The position numbers and the translations under genes were made by a program. A stretch of 64,000 bases of DNA from Streptomyces fungicidicus (GTDB lineage Bacteria; Actinomycetota; Actinomycetes; Streptomycetales; Streptomycetaceae). The notes below the pieces were generated by a model. That model ran no database searches. It was given only the letters and a program-made list of their open reading frames with translations, and had not been told where the DNA came from. Within the stretch, counting starts at the first letter, position 1, and each line of letters opens with the position of its first letter. The stretch spans positions 3,658,001 to 3,722,000 of the forward strand of contig NZ_CP023407.1 of NCBI RefSeq assembly GCF_003665435.1, read 5' to 3'. This document shows, one piece after another, positions 41,694 to 51,065 of this stretch.

Positions 41694-42206
41694 TCAGCTC
41701 TTGGCGACCTTGTCGCCGGCGGTGTCGAGCACGTACCACTTGGCGCCGAACTGGTTCAGCGCCTGGCCGTTGGTGTCGCCCGGCTTGGAGTCCCCGGCGT
41801 ATCCGTAGACCGGGTGCCCGTGGTACGTGACCTGCGTCTTGCCGTCGGACCGCTTCGACGTGCCCAGCAGATCCGACTTCACCGAGCCGCCGGCGGTGGG
41901 CGCCCCGGAGGTCAGCAGCGGCGGCCAGGCCGAGGCGCACGCCCCGTCGCAGGTCGAGGTCGTCGACTTGTCCGCCTCGAACAGATAGAGGGTGTGGCCC
42001 TTCCCGTCGACCAGGATCGTGCCGAGATCGCCGGCCGAGGCGGTCTTCACCATGGCGGGGGCACCGGCCGACGCGCTGCTCGGTGCCTTGCTCGACGGCG
42101 TCGAGTAGGAGGACGAGCCGCCGCCGCCGTCATCGGAGCAGCCACTCGCGGCAGCGATCGACACAAGGGCGGCGGTCCACAGGACGGCCTGACGGAGTCG
42201 CCTCAT
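41694..42206 (-). CDS. COG4315-type secreted lipoprotein
   Basis: 170 residues from the ATG at 42204-42206 (MRRLRQAVLWTAALVSIAAA), chosen over an upstream ATG because it gives a clean lipoprotein signal ending ASGCS. A Ser/Thr-rich linker precedes the 'secreted repeat' domain: GTILVDGKGHTLYLFEADKS, STCDGACASAWPPLL and VTYHGHPVYGYAGDSKPGD. The domain is widespread and unassigned; the paired Cys and His residues suggest metal or redox function. Likely co-transcribed with the DUF6529 gene 31 bp downstream. Confidence 0.8.
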   Translation of the reverse strand: MRRLRQAVLWTAALVSIAAASGCSDDGGGGSSSYSTPSSKAPSSASAGAPAMVKTASAGDLGTILVDGKGHTLYLFEADKSTTSTCDGACASAWPPLLTSGAPTAGGSVKSDLLGTSKRSDGKTQVTYHGHPVYGYAGDSKPGDTNGQALNQFGAKWYVLDTAGDKVAKS

Positions 42207-42347
42207 CACACGTTCCGTTCGAGGTGAGGGCCCGACATCTGGCGGGGCCGGTGCATCCATGCCTGCCACGGTCGTGTGCGCCGTGCGCCGTGTCGCCCCC
42301 GGTTTCACCGGGATGGCAGACCCGCCCCGGACCCGGCGGCCGCCGGC

Positions 42348-43484
42348 TCAGGACGGAGGGTGCGGTGCTCCGGTGGCGCGCCTGGTGAGCAGGCCCGCGA
42401 GCAGCAGGACGAGCAGGGCCAGCCCCGCGCCGCACAGCGTCCACAGCACCCGGTAGCCCTCGGCGGCGTAGTCGGAGGGCTGCGGGAGGCCCACCAGGAT
42501 GAGCGCTCCCGCGGCGATGGCCGCGGAGTAGAGCGCATAGTTCCAGAACCGGATCACCACCCCGTGCATGAACAGGACGAGCGCGACGACTTCGAGTCCG
42601 CGCTCGGTCACCACCAGCCTGAACCCGCTCAACGCGGTGGGCACCAGCAGCAGCAGCGCGGCGGCGACGGCCCCGATCAGCGCGCCGGTGAGGCGCTGCG
42701 CGGAGACCAGCGCGGCCTGCCGCAGGCTCGGCTTCATCGCGACGACGGCCGCGATCGGCATCCAGTAGCCGTGCGACAGCTCCAGTCCGAACGCCAGGGC
42801 GACGGTCCCGGCGATGGTCAGGGCGCGGATCAGCGCGAACACGGCCAGCGGAGGTGTCAGCCTCTTCCGCGAGGTGTCCCCGGGGATCTCCGCGATCGGC
42901 TGGGGGCGTTCGCCGCGCCCGTGGATCAGCCACTCGACGAGGCCCATCACGATCCACAGCGCCGCCCCGCCGGTCCAGGCGAGCACCTGTGCCCAGGTGA
43001 GGCTGCTGACGCGGCCGGAGTGATGCAAGCCGAACGCGAGCGCGAGGGCGATGACGAACCAGACGTCGAGCAGCAGCGCGGCGGCGAACCTGCGGGCTCC
43101 GAACACGGCGGCCAGGCCCGCGGTCAGCGTCACCGCGAAGACCACGAGCGTCAGCCAGTACCAGGCCACTCCCCCCAGGGCGAACGCCGCCGCGGTCAGC
43201 CCCGCGCCGAGGAGCGCGAAGGCGGCCGAGCGGGACACGCGCTGTCCGAGGCCGCCCCCGGGGTCGGCGAGCAACGTGAACAGCAGGCCGAACAGCGCGC
43301 TGGGAAGGTACACCTGGTGGCCGACCGCCCAGAAGACGATCAGCGGCACCAGGGCGAGGTCCAGGAACAGCACCCCGCGCGGCCAGCGGAGTCCCTCGGG
43401 TGCGAGCGCGAACACCCTCGCCGACAGGCCCCTGGCCTTTCCTCCGTGACCGGCCCGTCCGACTGCTCCGCTCGCACTGGCCAT
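42348..43484 (-). CDS. FUSC-like multi-pass membrane protein
   Basis: 378 residues from the ATG at 43482-43484. About ten hydrophobic segments lie in two blocks of similar layout, with a cytosolic stretch HGRGERPQPIAEIPGDTSRK between them. The second block has GYWMPIAAVVAMKPSLRQAA, the recognisable FUSC/aromatic-acid-exporter element, followed by TGALIGAVAAALLLLVPTAL. Possible role: efflux of aromatic or fusaric-acid-like compounds; the substrate is unknown. It has no partner gene nearby. Confidence 0.75.
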   Translation of the reverse strand: MASASGAVGRAGHGGKARGLSARVFALAPEGLRWPRGVLFLDLALVPLIVFWAVGHQVYLPSALFGLLFTLLADPGGGLGQRVSRSAAFALLGAGLTAAAFALGGVAWYWLTLVVFAVTLTAGLAAVFGARRFAAALLLDVWFVIALALAFGLHHSGRVSSLTWAQVLAWTGGAALWIVMGLVEWLIHGRGERPQPIAEIPGDTSRKRLTPPLAVFALIRALTIAGTVALAFGLELSHGYWMPIAAVVAMKPSLRQAALVSAQRLTGALIGAVAAALLLLVPTALSGFRLVVTERGLEVVALVLFMHGVVIRFWNYALYSAAIAAGALILVGLPQPSDYAAEGYRVLWTLCGAGLALLVLLLAGLLTRRATGAPHPPS

Positions 43485-43630
43485 GGCCGCCCTCGCTCGC
43501 CCCGGTCGTCGCGTATGCCGCTTCCGGTGCCGCATTCTGCGGTGCCCGCGTGATCAGCGCGGCGCGACCCCGCGAGGCTCCGCCGAAGACGGCGCATCCC
43601 TCAGCCGTCCGGCGCAATGGGTGCGGGTGC

Positions 43631-45415
43631 TCAGTCGCGCAGCTGGGGTTCGGGGCGGGGCGGGCGGGCCGCGGTGAGAGGGGTGACCGGGCGGGGGGCG
43701 GCCTCGAAGCGGCTGGGGAACGGGTACTTCTGCTCCAGGAAGCCCTGCAGGGCGCTCCGGGCCCCGGGCCTGGCCGCCTCGGTGGTGTCCACGTCGTTGA
43801 GGCAGAAGAAGTCGACGTCCTCGCCGGCCGCGAGGCGGGCCAGGCGGCGCCGCATGTCCGGGGTGCCCAGCTGCACGTAGCGGAAGCGGTAGTCGGCGGG
43901 GACGGCCCGGCCGGTCGCGATCGCCCAGTGGTGGTGGAGCGTGGACGCCGGGGCGACGTCCGCGACGGAGCGGAAACGGGAGTACGACGTGCGTTCCAGT
44001 TCCGCGATCCCGAGATCCTCCATCTCGCGCATCACCGACAGCAGTTGGGGGTGCGGGGTGTGCAGCGACTTGTGGGTGGGGTACCGGCCGTGGAAGCGGC
44101 GGACCACCTCGCGGGCGTTCTTGCCTGCGGAGTTCGGGGCCGGTTCGAGCGGGTGCGGGGCGCCTACGCCGAGCTTCAGCGGGGACAGCGGGATGCGGGC
44201 GATGCCGTTGCCGTGGAAGAAGTGCTCGGCGGCCACCGGGCGGTTGATGAAGACGTCGTCGTTGAAGTAGAGGTAGTGCTCCGACAGGCCCGGTATGTGG
44301 TGCAGCCGGCTCTCGATCGCGTGCGAGTTGAAGACGGGCAGCGCGTCCGGCGGGAGGATCTCCCGGTGGTCGACGACGGTCAGGCCCTCCGCGTCCGGGT
44401 CCAGCCAGGCGGGGACCTGGGAGTCGGTGACGAGGTAGACGCGCCGTACGAACCCGGCGTACATCTCCAGTGAGCGCAGCGCGTACCTGAGCTCGTCGTG
44501 GCTGGTGTAGCGGGAGGCGCCGGTCTCGCGCGGGGCGATGAGGCCGCCGGAGAGCGCCCGGTGGGCGCGGCGCTTCGCGGCCAGCGCCGGATCGTCCCCG
44601 TCGACCCAGGTGTACACGGCGTCGACCGGGAAGCACACCTCGTCGATGCCCGGCTCAGCGAACGGCTCGAAGGTCGGCACGCTGCGGCGGCGGCGCGTCA
44701 CCGCGGCCGGCCGCCGCGCCGCCGGCGGGAGCACCTCCGAGACGGGGTTGCGGCGCGGGGCGACGAGTGCCGGACCGAAGACGTCCGGCAGCCGGCCGCC
44801 CGGCACGGTGAGCCAGGAGGGGTCGGCGCCGAACTCCCGGCCAGGCCGCCAGAACTCGATGTCGCACCCCGCCTCCAGACCGGTGAGCACCTGCCCGCAG
44901 GGGCCGAGGCGGACCGTGCCGGTGCGCAGCACCGCGGCCCGTCCGAGCGCCCGCGGCAGCCTCCCGTCGGCCCACAGCACCGCCGTCGTCACGGCGCCGT
45001 CCGGCCCCACGGCGCCGACGTACCCGCAGGTGCCGGCCAGGCGGTGGGCGGCCCGGGCGAGTACCGCGTCGCGGTAGGTCTCCTCGACGCCGACGACCTG
45101 GCGGGGCGCGCTGTGCCCGTGGTCGGCGGGGACCAGGAAGTAGGGGACGCCGAGCTCCTCCAGCAGGGAGCACACCCGTTCGAGGTCGGTCTCGACGGCG
45201 TCCGCGGCGGTGTAGCCGGTGACCGTGCTCCCGTACAGCCGGGTCGCTCCGAAGGTGACCCGGCGCAGTCCGGGGACTGCGGCCCGCAGCCGCCGCCGGG
45301 CCGGGGCCGTGCGCAGCGCCCAGAGCAGGGCCGCCGGCCAGGGCCGCAGACGTGCCAGCAGGTCCCGGGCGGCCCGCACGCCCGCGGGGGCCGGGACGCG
45401 ATGACGGATGTCCAT
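43631..45415 (-). CDS. Stealth-family sugar-phosphotransferase-like protein, copy 2
   Basis: 594 residues from the ATG at 45413-45415, with AAGGGAG 8 bp upstream. The four stealth conserved regions are in order: VDAVYTWVDGDDP (CR1), SRYTSHDELRYALRSLEMYA through NSHAIESRLHHIPGLSEHYL (CR2), HKSLHTPHPQLL (CR3) and DFFCLNDVD (CR4). Relatives include GlcNAc-1-phosphotransferase and capsule polymerases. The N-terminal 230 residues are a separate unassigned domain shared with copy 1. It probably adds sugar-phosphate units to a cell-surface polymer. It lies 14 bp after copy 1. Confidence 0.88.
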   Translation of the reverse strand: MDIRHRVPAPAGVRAARDLLARLRPWPAALLWALRTAPARRRLRAAVPGLRRVTFGATRLYGSTVTGYTAADAVETDLERVCSLLEELGVPYFLVPADHGHSAPRQVVGVEETYRDAVLARAAHRLAGTCGYVGAVGPDGAVTTAVLWADGRLPRALGRAAVLRTGTVRLGPCGQVLTGLEAGCDIEFWRPGREFGADPSWLTVPGGRLPDVFGPALVAPRRNPVSEVLPPAARRPAAVTRRRRSVPTFEPFAEPGIDEVCFPVDAVYTWVDGDDPALAAKRRAHRALSGGLIAPRETGASRYTSHDELRYALRSLEMYAGFVRRVYLVTDSQVPAWLDPDAEGLTVVDHREILPPDALPVFNSHAIESRLHHIPGLSEHYLYFNDDVFINRPVAAEHFFHGNGIARIPLSPLKLGVGAPHPLEPAPNSAGKNAREVVRRFHGRYPTHKSLHTPHPQLLSVMREMEDLGIAELERTSYSRFRSVADVAPASTLHHHWAIATGRAVPADYRFRYVQLGTPDMRRRLARLAAGEDVDFFCLNDVDTTEAARPGARSALQGFLEQKYPFPSRFEAAPRPVTPLTAARPPRPEPQLRD

Positions 45416-45429
45416 GCTCCCGGCTCCCT

Positions 45430-47127
45430 TCACTGCCGCTTCTCGAAGGGGCTCGGGAAGGGGAAGTAGTGCTCCAGGAACTCGTTCATCCGGGCGCCGA
45501 CCCGCTCCCGCTCCTCGGGCGCCACGTCGACGTCGTTGAGGCAGAAGAAGTCGAAGCGGCGGCTGCGGCGCAGGTCGGCCAGGCGCTCCCCGGCGTCCGG
45601 GCGGCTGATGTTGACGTACCGGTAGCTGAACCTCCCGGGTACGCCGCGGCCGGTGGTCAGGGCGTACTGGTAGAGCAGCGGGGCCGTCATCGCGATGTCC
45701 TGCGGCGAGCGGAAGCGGGACGCGGTGGTGCGGGCGATGTCCTGCGGGAAGAGCTCCTCCAGCTCCCGCAGGGTGTCCCGCCGCTGCGGCAGCGGGGTGT
45801 GCAGGAAGTTGTTCGTGGTCATCCGCCCGAACCGCTCCAGCAGCAGCCGGCGGACGTTCTTGCTCGCGGAGTTGGTGGCCGTCTCCTCGGCGTGCGGTTT
45901 TCCGACGCCTATCTTCAGCGGCGAGACCGGGATCTTCATCAGGCCGCTGCCGTGAAAGAAGTGCTCCGCGGTGATCCGGCGTCCGACGAACACGTCGTCG
46001 TTGAAGTAGAGGTAGTGCTCGGACAGGCCGGGAATGTGGTGCAGCCGGGTCTCGATGGCGTGCGAGTTGAACACCGGGAGCACGTCCGGCGGGAAGATGT
46101 CGCGGTGGTCGACGACCGTGATGCCCGGGGCTCCGTCGTCGAGCCAGTGCGGCTTCTGGCCGTCGGTCACGAGGTAGACGTGCCGGACGAAGTCGGCGTA
46201 CATCGCGAGCGAGCGCAGCGAGTACTTCAGCTCGTCGTGGCTGGTGTAGCGGGAGGCGTTGGTCTCCTTGTCCAGGATCTCGGCGATGCCGCCGCGCTGG
46301 TGCCGGGCCCGCTTGGCGCGCATCTCCGGCTCCTCACCGTCGACCCAGGTGTAGACGACGTCGACGGGGAAGGTCACGTCGTGCAGGGTCGGCAGGGTGA
46401 GCGGGGCGAAGGTCGGCAGCTCCCGGTCGCCGACGCGTAACGTGGCCGGTGTCTGCTCGGCCGCCGGGAGGACGTCGGTGATGCCGTTGTTGCGCGGTGC
46501 GACGAGGGACTCGGCGAAAACGTCCTCGGACGCCTGCGGCTGCACCTTGGCCAGCCGGCGGGGCCCGTCGGCGGAGGCCAGGAGCTGCGCCCCGTCCTCC
46601 CAGAACTCGACGTCACAGGCGAGCTCCGGTCCGGCGAGCAGCTGGCCCGAGGGGCCCAGGTGGTTCTCCCCGATCCGCAGGACGGGGGAGGTGCGCAGCG
46701 CGGCCGGCAGCACGCCGTCCATGAACAGCGCGGGGTGCTTCAGCTGCCCGCCGGGCAGCGGCCGTCCGATGAACACCGGCTGCCCGGCGTTGCGGGCCTC
46801 CAGGGCGGTGAGGAGGCGCTCCCGGTCCACGGCGTTCACCCCGACCGTGTGGCGGGTGCGCGAGGCCGGCACCAGGAAGTAGGGAATGCCTTCCTGTTCC
46901 AGTGCGGCGACGACCAGGCCGAGGTTGGCGGCCGCCGCGTCGGCGGCCCTGAACCGGGTCACGACCCGTCCGTAGAGCCGCTGGCCGCGGACCGCCACCG
47001 GGCGGAACCCCGGTTCCGTGACCGCCGCCGTGCGGCGCCGCCGCATCGTACGCAGCTGCCACACCCGTTCGGCGGCCTTCCGCTCGACTCGCGGCCCCAC
47101 CCGCCGGACGAAAGAACGCATGGTCAC
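45430..47127 (-). CDS. Stealth-family sugar-phosphotransferase-like protein, copy 1
   Basis: 565 residues from the GTG at 47125-47127, with GGAG 9 bp upstream. CR1 is VDVVYTWVDGEEPEM, CR2 SRYTSHDELKYSLRSLAMYA and NSHAIETRLHHIPGLSEHYL, CR3 FLHTPLPQRR and CR4 RFDFFCLNDVDV. It is clearly paralogous to copy 2 along the whole length, including the N-terminal domain (LYGRVVTRFRAADA versus LYGSTVTGYTAADA), so the pair arose by tandem duplication and then diverged. It is the first gene of the two-gene operon, behind an AT-rich leader. Confidence 0.88.
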   Translation of the reverse strand: MTMRSFVRRVGPRVERKAAERVWQLRTMRRRRTAAVTEPGFRPVAVRGQRLYGRVVTRFRAADAAAANLGLVVAALEQEGIPYFLVPASRTRHTVGVNAVDRERLLTALEARNAGQPVFIGRPLPGGQLKHPALFMDGVLPAALRTSPVLRIGENHLGPSGQLLAGPELACDVEFWEDGAQLLASADGPRRLAKVQPQASEDVFAESLVAPRNNGITDVLPAAEQTPATLRVGDRELPTFAPLTLPTLHDVTFPVDVVYTWVDGEEPEMRAKRARHQRGGIAEILDKETNASRYTSHDELKYSLRSLAMYADFVRHVYLVTDGQKPHWLDDGAPGITVVDHRDIFPPDVLPVFNSHAIETRLHHIPGLSEHYLYFNDDVFVGRRITAEHFFHGSGLMKIPVSPLKIGVGKPHAEETATNSASKNVRRLLLERFGRMTTNNFLHTPLPQRRDTLRELEELFPQDIARTTASRFRSPQDIAMTAPLLYQYALTTGRGVPGRFSYRYVNISRPDAGERLADLRRSRRFDFFCLNDVDVAPEERERVGARMNEFLEHYFPFPSPFEKRQ

Positions 47128-47237
47128 GTTTCCGAGCTCCTCTTCATGGACCCCAACACCCCTGCGATCAGCCAGACATGCGCACGCAACGGAAGGTTGT
47201 AGAGGAATTCCCGAAGAATTAACGGACCATATTTTTC

Positions 47238-47279
47238 GATCTTGATTACTTGATCTTGAGTTTTTGATTTCGATCTTGA
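47238..47279. promoter_or_regulatory. Three GATCTTGA repeats in AT-rich promoter region
   Basis: GATCTTGA occurs at 47238-47245, 47252-47259 and 47272-47279 in the 164-bp gap between the stealth operon and copCD. This short stretch is far richer in A and T than anything around it. It is a likely operator/promoter for the stealth operon (minus strand). Confidence 0.45.
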
Positions 47280-47291
47280 AAGCCGGTGGAA

Positions 47292-49160
47292 TCAGCGGGT
47301 GATCCGCACCTGCCGGACCTCGCTCACCTGGTCCACCTCGGAGACCCGGATCGTGAGTTTCATCGTCCAGGAGCCCTCGAGGGGCAGGTTGAGGTCGTTG
47401 GTGGCCCAGTAACCGCCGCGGTCGGTCGCCTTCGCGTCGATGGGGCCGATGTCCTTCGCCTCGAGGGTGAAGGAGATACGGAGCTCCGGTACGAAGGTCA
47501 GGCCGCCGTCGGCGCCGAAGACCACCGCCTGGAGGCCGTTCTCACCCACCCGGCCCGGGTCCATCGTGATCTGCACCGTGCCCCGGTCGCCGGGCGTGCC
47601 CACGTCGTAGGGGACCGTGAACGCCGACGCACCGGGCAGGCCCGCCACCTGCGGCTCGGGCGCCCTGGCCGCCTCGGCCTCCGCACGGGCCGGGAGGGTG
47701 CCGGTCAGCACCGTGGTGACCAGCAGGACGACCACCGCCACGACGACCTCGGCCAGTACGGAACGGCGCAGGGCACGGCGGCGGAGGGCGTCCGGACCGT
47801 CCGGCGGCGGGGCGGCCCATCTCGGCGGCGCCGGCGGGGTCCCGGGCGCGCCCACCGGTTCCGGTACCCGCGCCTCGGCCACCGCCGTCGCGGGTCGCGC
47901 GAGAAGGGCCGTCCAGCGGCGGGACAGCGCCGCCGCCGCCAGCAGGAAGACGGTGACGGCGAGCTTCACGGTCAGGGTGCGTCCGTACGACGTCTCGGTG
48001 AGGGCCGACCAGGAGCCGAGGCCGCGCCACGACTGGTAGACGCCGGTCACGACCAGGACGGTCACCGAGGCGAAGGCCAGCCGGGAGAAGCGGGCGACCG
48101 TGGCGGCCGGCGGCGGGGTCCCGGCGCGGTACAGGGTCAGGAGCAGGGCCGTCAGACCGCCGAGCCAGCACGCCGTCGCCAGCAGGTGGAGCACGGACGA
48201 CGCCATCGCCACCGGGACCTGGATGCCGGCGGAGGCGTGCTCGGCCGCCGCCCAGGTCAGCGCCAGGGCGAGGGCGAGTGCCGCGCCGGCGGCCAGGCGG
48301 ACCCGGGGGGCGGCGCGCCGGACGGGCGGTGCCAGCAGGGCCGCCGCCGCGAGCAGCAGCAGGGCCAGACGGGTCAGCAGGGCCAGTCCGGGGCGGCCGG
48401 TGAGGGCGTCGGCGAACGCCGGGAGGTCGAGGGCGGTCGCGGGCGAGGCGCCCTTCTCGTACGGGGCGCGCAGGACGAGGAGGCCGGTCGTCGCCGTCAG
48501 CAGCGTCCACCAGCCGGTGAGCAGCGGCAGCCGCAGCGGGGCCGGGTCCGGCGGCCGGCACAGCGCCGCGAACGCCGCCGTGCCGATGAGCAGCGCGGCG
48601 GCGATGTACGCGAGATAGCGGCCGGTGTCGTAGAGGCTCTTGGTGACCGGGTGTTCGGCGTGGTCCGCGGGCGCGGCCGGCGGTGTCGGCGAGGGCTTGC
48701 CGACGGAGAAGGTGAAGGCGCCGGAGACCGGGTGGCTGTCGGCGGAGACCACCCGCCACGCCACCGTGTAGGTGCCGTCGGCGAGGCCGCCGGGCAGCTC
48801 GGTGCGGGCGGTGTCGGAGCCGCCGTCCGCGTGCCGCGGCTCGCCCAGGTGGACCCGGCGGTTGTCGGGGCCGTAGACGCGGAAGGAGTCGTCGAGCAGC
48901 CCTACGGACTCCGTGAACGTCAGGGTGAGGTGCCGGGGCGCGGACTTGACGACGCTTCCGTCCTCGGGGTCGCTGCCGCGGAGGGCGGCGTGGGCGCTCG
49001 CCGGGGCCGCGCCGCCGAAGAGGAGCAGGACCAGCACGGCGCCCAGCAGCGCCAGCCCTTGAAGTCGCCGGGTGCGGCGGCCGCCCCGGGCCCCGTCCCC
49101 CGCGCCGTCGCCCGTCGCCCCGCTCCCGCGTCCCCGCACGTCGTCCCCGCCTTCCGGCAA
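47292..49160 (-). CDS. CopC-CopD fusion (YcnJ-like copper protein)
   Basis: 622 residues. A signal peptide (LLGAVLVLLLFGGAAPASA) is followed by a CopC domain starting HAALRGSDPEDGSVV, with the N-terminal copper-binding histidine and DSHPVSG later. About eight membrane segments of CopD (180-480) include HLLATACWLGGLTALL and TVKLAVTVFLLAAAAL. A C-terminal YtkA-like extracytoplasmic domain carries FTVPYDVGTPGDRGTVQITM. It takes part in copper uptake or delivery across the membrane. No CsoR operator was recognised upstream. Confidence 0.9.
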   Translation of the reverse strand: MPEGGDDVRGRGSGATGDGAGDGARGGRRTRRLQGLALLGAVLVLLLFGGAAPASAHAALRGSDPEDGSVVKSAPRHLTLTFTESVGLLDDSFRVYGPDNRRVHLGEPRHADGGSDTARTELPGGLADGTYTVAWRVVSADSHPVSGAFTFSVGKPSPTPPAAPADHAEHPVTKSLYDTGRYLAYIAAALLIGTAAFAALCRPPDPAPLRLPLLTGWWTLLTATTGLLVLRAPYEKGASPATALDLPAFADALTGRPGLALLTRLALLLLAAAALLAPPVRRAAPRVRLAAGAALALALALTWAAAEHASAGIQVPVAMASSVLHLLATACWLGGLTALLLTLYRAGTPPPAATVARFSRLAFASVTVLVVTGVYQSWRGLGSWSALTETSYGRTLTVKLAVTVFLLAAAALSRRWTALLARPATAVAEARVPEPVGAPGTPPAPPRWAAPPPDGPDALRRRALRRSVLAEVVVAVVVLLVTTVLTGTLPARAEAEAARAPEPQVAGLPGASAFTVPYDVGTPGDRGTVQITMDPGRVGENGLQAVVFGADGGLTFVPELRISFTLEAKDIGPIDAKATDRGGYWATNDLNLPLEGSWTMKLTIRVSEVDQVSEVRQVRITR

Positions 49161-49210
49161 TCCGGCCCTACGGGAGGGGTACGGACGCGGGGCGCGGTGT
49201 GCTCACCGGT

Positions 49211-49984
49211 TCACCAGGTGGGCCGGGCCGAGGCCCCTCCGTCCACCACGAGGTCGTGGCCCGTCACCCAGGACGCCAGCCGGGAGGCCAGGAACACGCA
49301 GGCGTCGCCGACGTCCTCCGGGCGGCCGAGCCGGCCCACGGCGGACGCCCGCCGCCAGCGGCGTACGCCCTCCGGCCAGGCCTCGGCCAGGCCCTCCCGC
49401 TCGACGAGGCCGGGCGAGACGGAGTTGACCCGCACGCCCCACGGGCCGTACTCCTGCGCCGCCGAGCGGGCGTGGGTCACCACCGCCGCCTTGGAGGCGC
49501 AGTAGTGGGCGTGGGCCGGGGCCGGGTGGCGGGCCTCGACCGAGGCGATGTGGGTGACGGTGCCGCCGCCGTCCTGGCCGCGCATCAGCAGTGCCGCCGC
49601 CTGGGTGCAGGCGAAGACGCCGGTGAGGTTGGTGTCCACGACCCGGCGCCACTCGGCCGCGGTCATCCCGGCGAGTTCCTGGACCGGCTGGACGCCCGCG
49701 TTGTTGACGAGCGCGGTCAGCCGGCCGCCACCCCACTCGGCCGCCTCGGCGACCAGGCGGTGGCAGTCGTCCTCGTCGGTGAGGTCGGCCCGCAGGACGA
49801 CGGCCGCGCCGCCCGCCCGCCGGATGCGCCCGGCGGTCTCCCGCGCGGACGCCGTCGACGTACGGCAGTGCAGCGCGACGGCCGCGCCCTCCTCGGCGAA
49901 CCGCCGCGCGATGCCCCGGCCGATGCCGCCGCCCGCGCCGGTGACCAGGGCGACCTGGCCGTGCAGCAGGCCCGGCCCGCTCAT
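49211..49984 (-). CDS. SDR-family oxidoreductase
   Basis: 257-residue classical short-chain dehydrogenase. The NAD(P)-binding motif TGAGGGIGRG is at about 16-25, NNAG at 93-96, the catalytic Ser in HIASVEAR, and YCASKAA supplies Tyr and Lys. HCRTS after the second strand suggests NADPH preference. It is last in an operon led by an iron box (acylase, GNAT, cupin, SDR), and the start overlaps the cupin stop by 4 bp. A siderophore-related reduction is inferred from context only. Confidence 0.9.
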   Translation of the reverse strand: MSGPGLLHGQVALVTGAGGGIGRGIARRFAEEGAAVALHCRTSTASARETAGRIRRAGGAAVVLRADLTDEDDCHRLVAEAAEWGGGRLTALVNNAGVQPVQELAGMTAAEWRRVVDTNLTGVFACTQAAALLMRGQDGGGTVTHIASVEARHPAPAHAHYCASKAAVVTHARSAAQEYGPWGVRVNSVSPGLVEREGLAEAWPEGVRRWRRASAVGRLGRPEDVGDACVFLASRLASWVTGHDLVVDGGASARPTW

Positions 49985-50460
49985 GGGCGGGACAGTTCCG
50001 CGATGAGCGCCGCCCGTTCGGGGTGACGTGCGGTCAGTTCCGCCCGGTCGCCGTGCTCGTAGTCCTCGTAGGTGAAGCCGGGGGCCATGGTGCAGCCGAA
50101 GAACGACCAGGCGCCGCCGGCCGCCACCCGGGCGCCCATCCAGGTGCCGGCGGGCACCGTGAGCTGGAGGTGCTGGCCGCCGAGGACGTCCGGGCCGAGC
50201 ACCGGCTCGCGGGCGGTGCCGTCGGGGGCGAGGAGGAGCAGCCGGAGCGGGTCGCCGAGGTAGAAGTGCCAGATCTCGTCGGCGGGCAGCCGGTGCAGGG
50301 CGGAGAAGTCGCCGGGGGCGTCGGTGAGCAGCGCGACGATGGCGGTGCCCTCGGGGCGACCGTCGGGGCGTGCGGGACCGGACCAGGTCTGCCGGAACCG
50401 GCCGCCCTCGCGGGGGATCGGCTCCAGTCCGTAGTGGGCGACGAGATCGTCGGGGGTCAC
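49981..50460 (-). CDS. DUF985 cupin protein
   Basis: 159 residues. The DUF985 cupin barrel shows GRFRQTWSGP, AIVALLTDAPGDFSALHRL, the EIWHFYLGDPL strand (metal histidines H54 region and H65 region) and GTWMGARVAAGGAWSFFGCTMAPGF. Function is unknown; cupins of this kind may be isomerases or binding proteins. Its start overlaps the GNAT stop by 4 bp and its end overlaps the SDR start by 4 bp, so it belongs to the iron-box operon. Confidence 0.85.
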   Translation of the reverse strand: MTPDDLVAHYGLEPIPREGGRFRQTWSGPARPDGRPEGTAIVALLTDAPGDFSALHRLPADEIWHFYLGDPLRLLLLAPDGTAREPVLGPDVLGGQHLQLTVPAGTWMGARVAAGGAWSFFGCTMAPGFTYEDYEHGDRAELTARHPERAALIAELSRP

Positions 50461-51065
50461 CCGCCGAAGGCTACCTCCCGGGTGAGGAAGAGGAGCCGCG
50501 CCTTCTTCTCGGGCAGGTACACGTCGGGGAGGTCGATCTCCGGCAGTACCACCTCGGGGCCCGCGGTGAAGCCCTGCCGGAGGAAGCGGGCGACGGCCTT
50601 CTCGTTGGCCACGTCCGGGTCGGCCACCACGCGGGTGCGGCCCAGTCCGCGCAGGACGAACCCGGCGACGGCGTCCATCAGGGCGGCGGTCCAGCCGGAG
50701 CGCGGGCCCCCGGCGCCGGCCGGGGCGAGCAGCAGGTGGATGCCGATGTCGCCGGGCGCCACGGGGTAGCAGTCGCCGACCCGGTCGGCCTCCGGTTCGT
50801 ACGTCTGGAGCAGCGCGGCGGGCGCGCCGTCCTTGAGGAGGAGGTACGCGTGGTGGGTGCCGAGGGTGTCCATGTGGGCGTAGATCTCGGCGACCTGCCG
50901 GCCGGTGAGGCCGTTCATGCCCCAGAAGACTGCGCGTTCCTCACTCACCCAGCGGTGCAGCAGGGGCGCGTCGGCGGCGGGGTCCAGCGGCAGTACGCGT
51001 ACGGTGCCGAAGCCGTCGTTCCGCTCCTCGTGGACGGACGGGCGGGAGGCGTACGGGTCAGACAT
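50457..51065 (-). CDS. Siderophore-type GNAT acetyltransferase (IucB/AlcB-like)
   Basis: 202 residues. The fold matches lysine-N-hydroxy acyltransferases: DPAADAPLLHRWVSEERAVFWGM near the start, HHAYLLLKDGAPAALLQTYE, then GDIGIHLLLAP and the substrate-side DPDVANEKAVARFLRQGF. Such enzymes acylate N6-hydroxylysine or hydroxydiamines to make hydroxamate siderophores. It sits under an iron box with a penicillin-acylase-type gene, which strengthens the siderophore reading. It overlaps that gene by 8 bp. Confidence 0.82.
   Translation of the reverse strand: MSDPYASRPSVHEERNDGFGTVRVLPLDPAADAPLLHRWVSEERAVFWGMNGLTGRQVAEIYAHMDTLGTHHAYLLLKDGAPAALLQTYEPEADRVGDCYPVAPGDIGIHLLLAPAGAGGPRSGWTAALMDAVAGFVLRGLGRTRVVADPDVANEKAVARFLRQGFTAGPEVVLPEIDLPDVYLPEKKARLLFLTREVAFGG

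Noticed and set aside
42276..43553. Plus-strand frame rich in Gln/Arg/Glu opposite the FUSC-like gene
   Set aside because: Typical antisense of hydrophobic segments; no credible protein.
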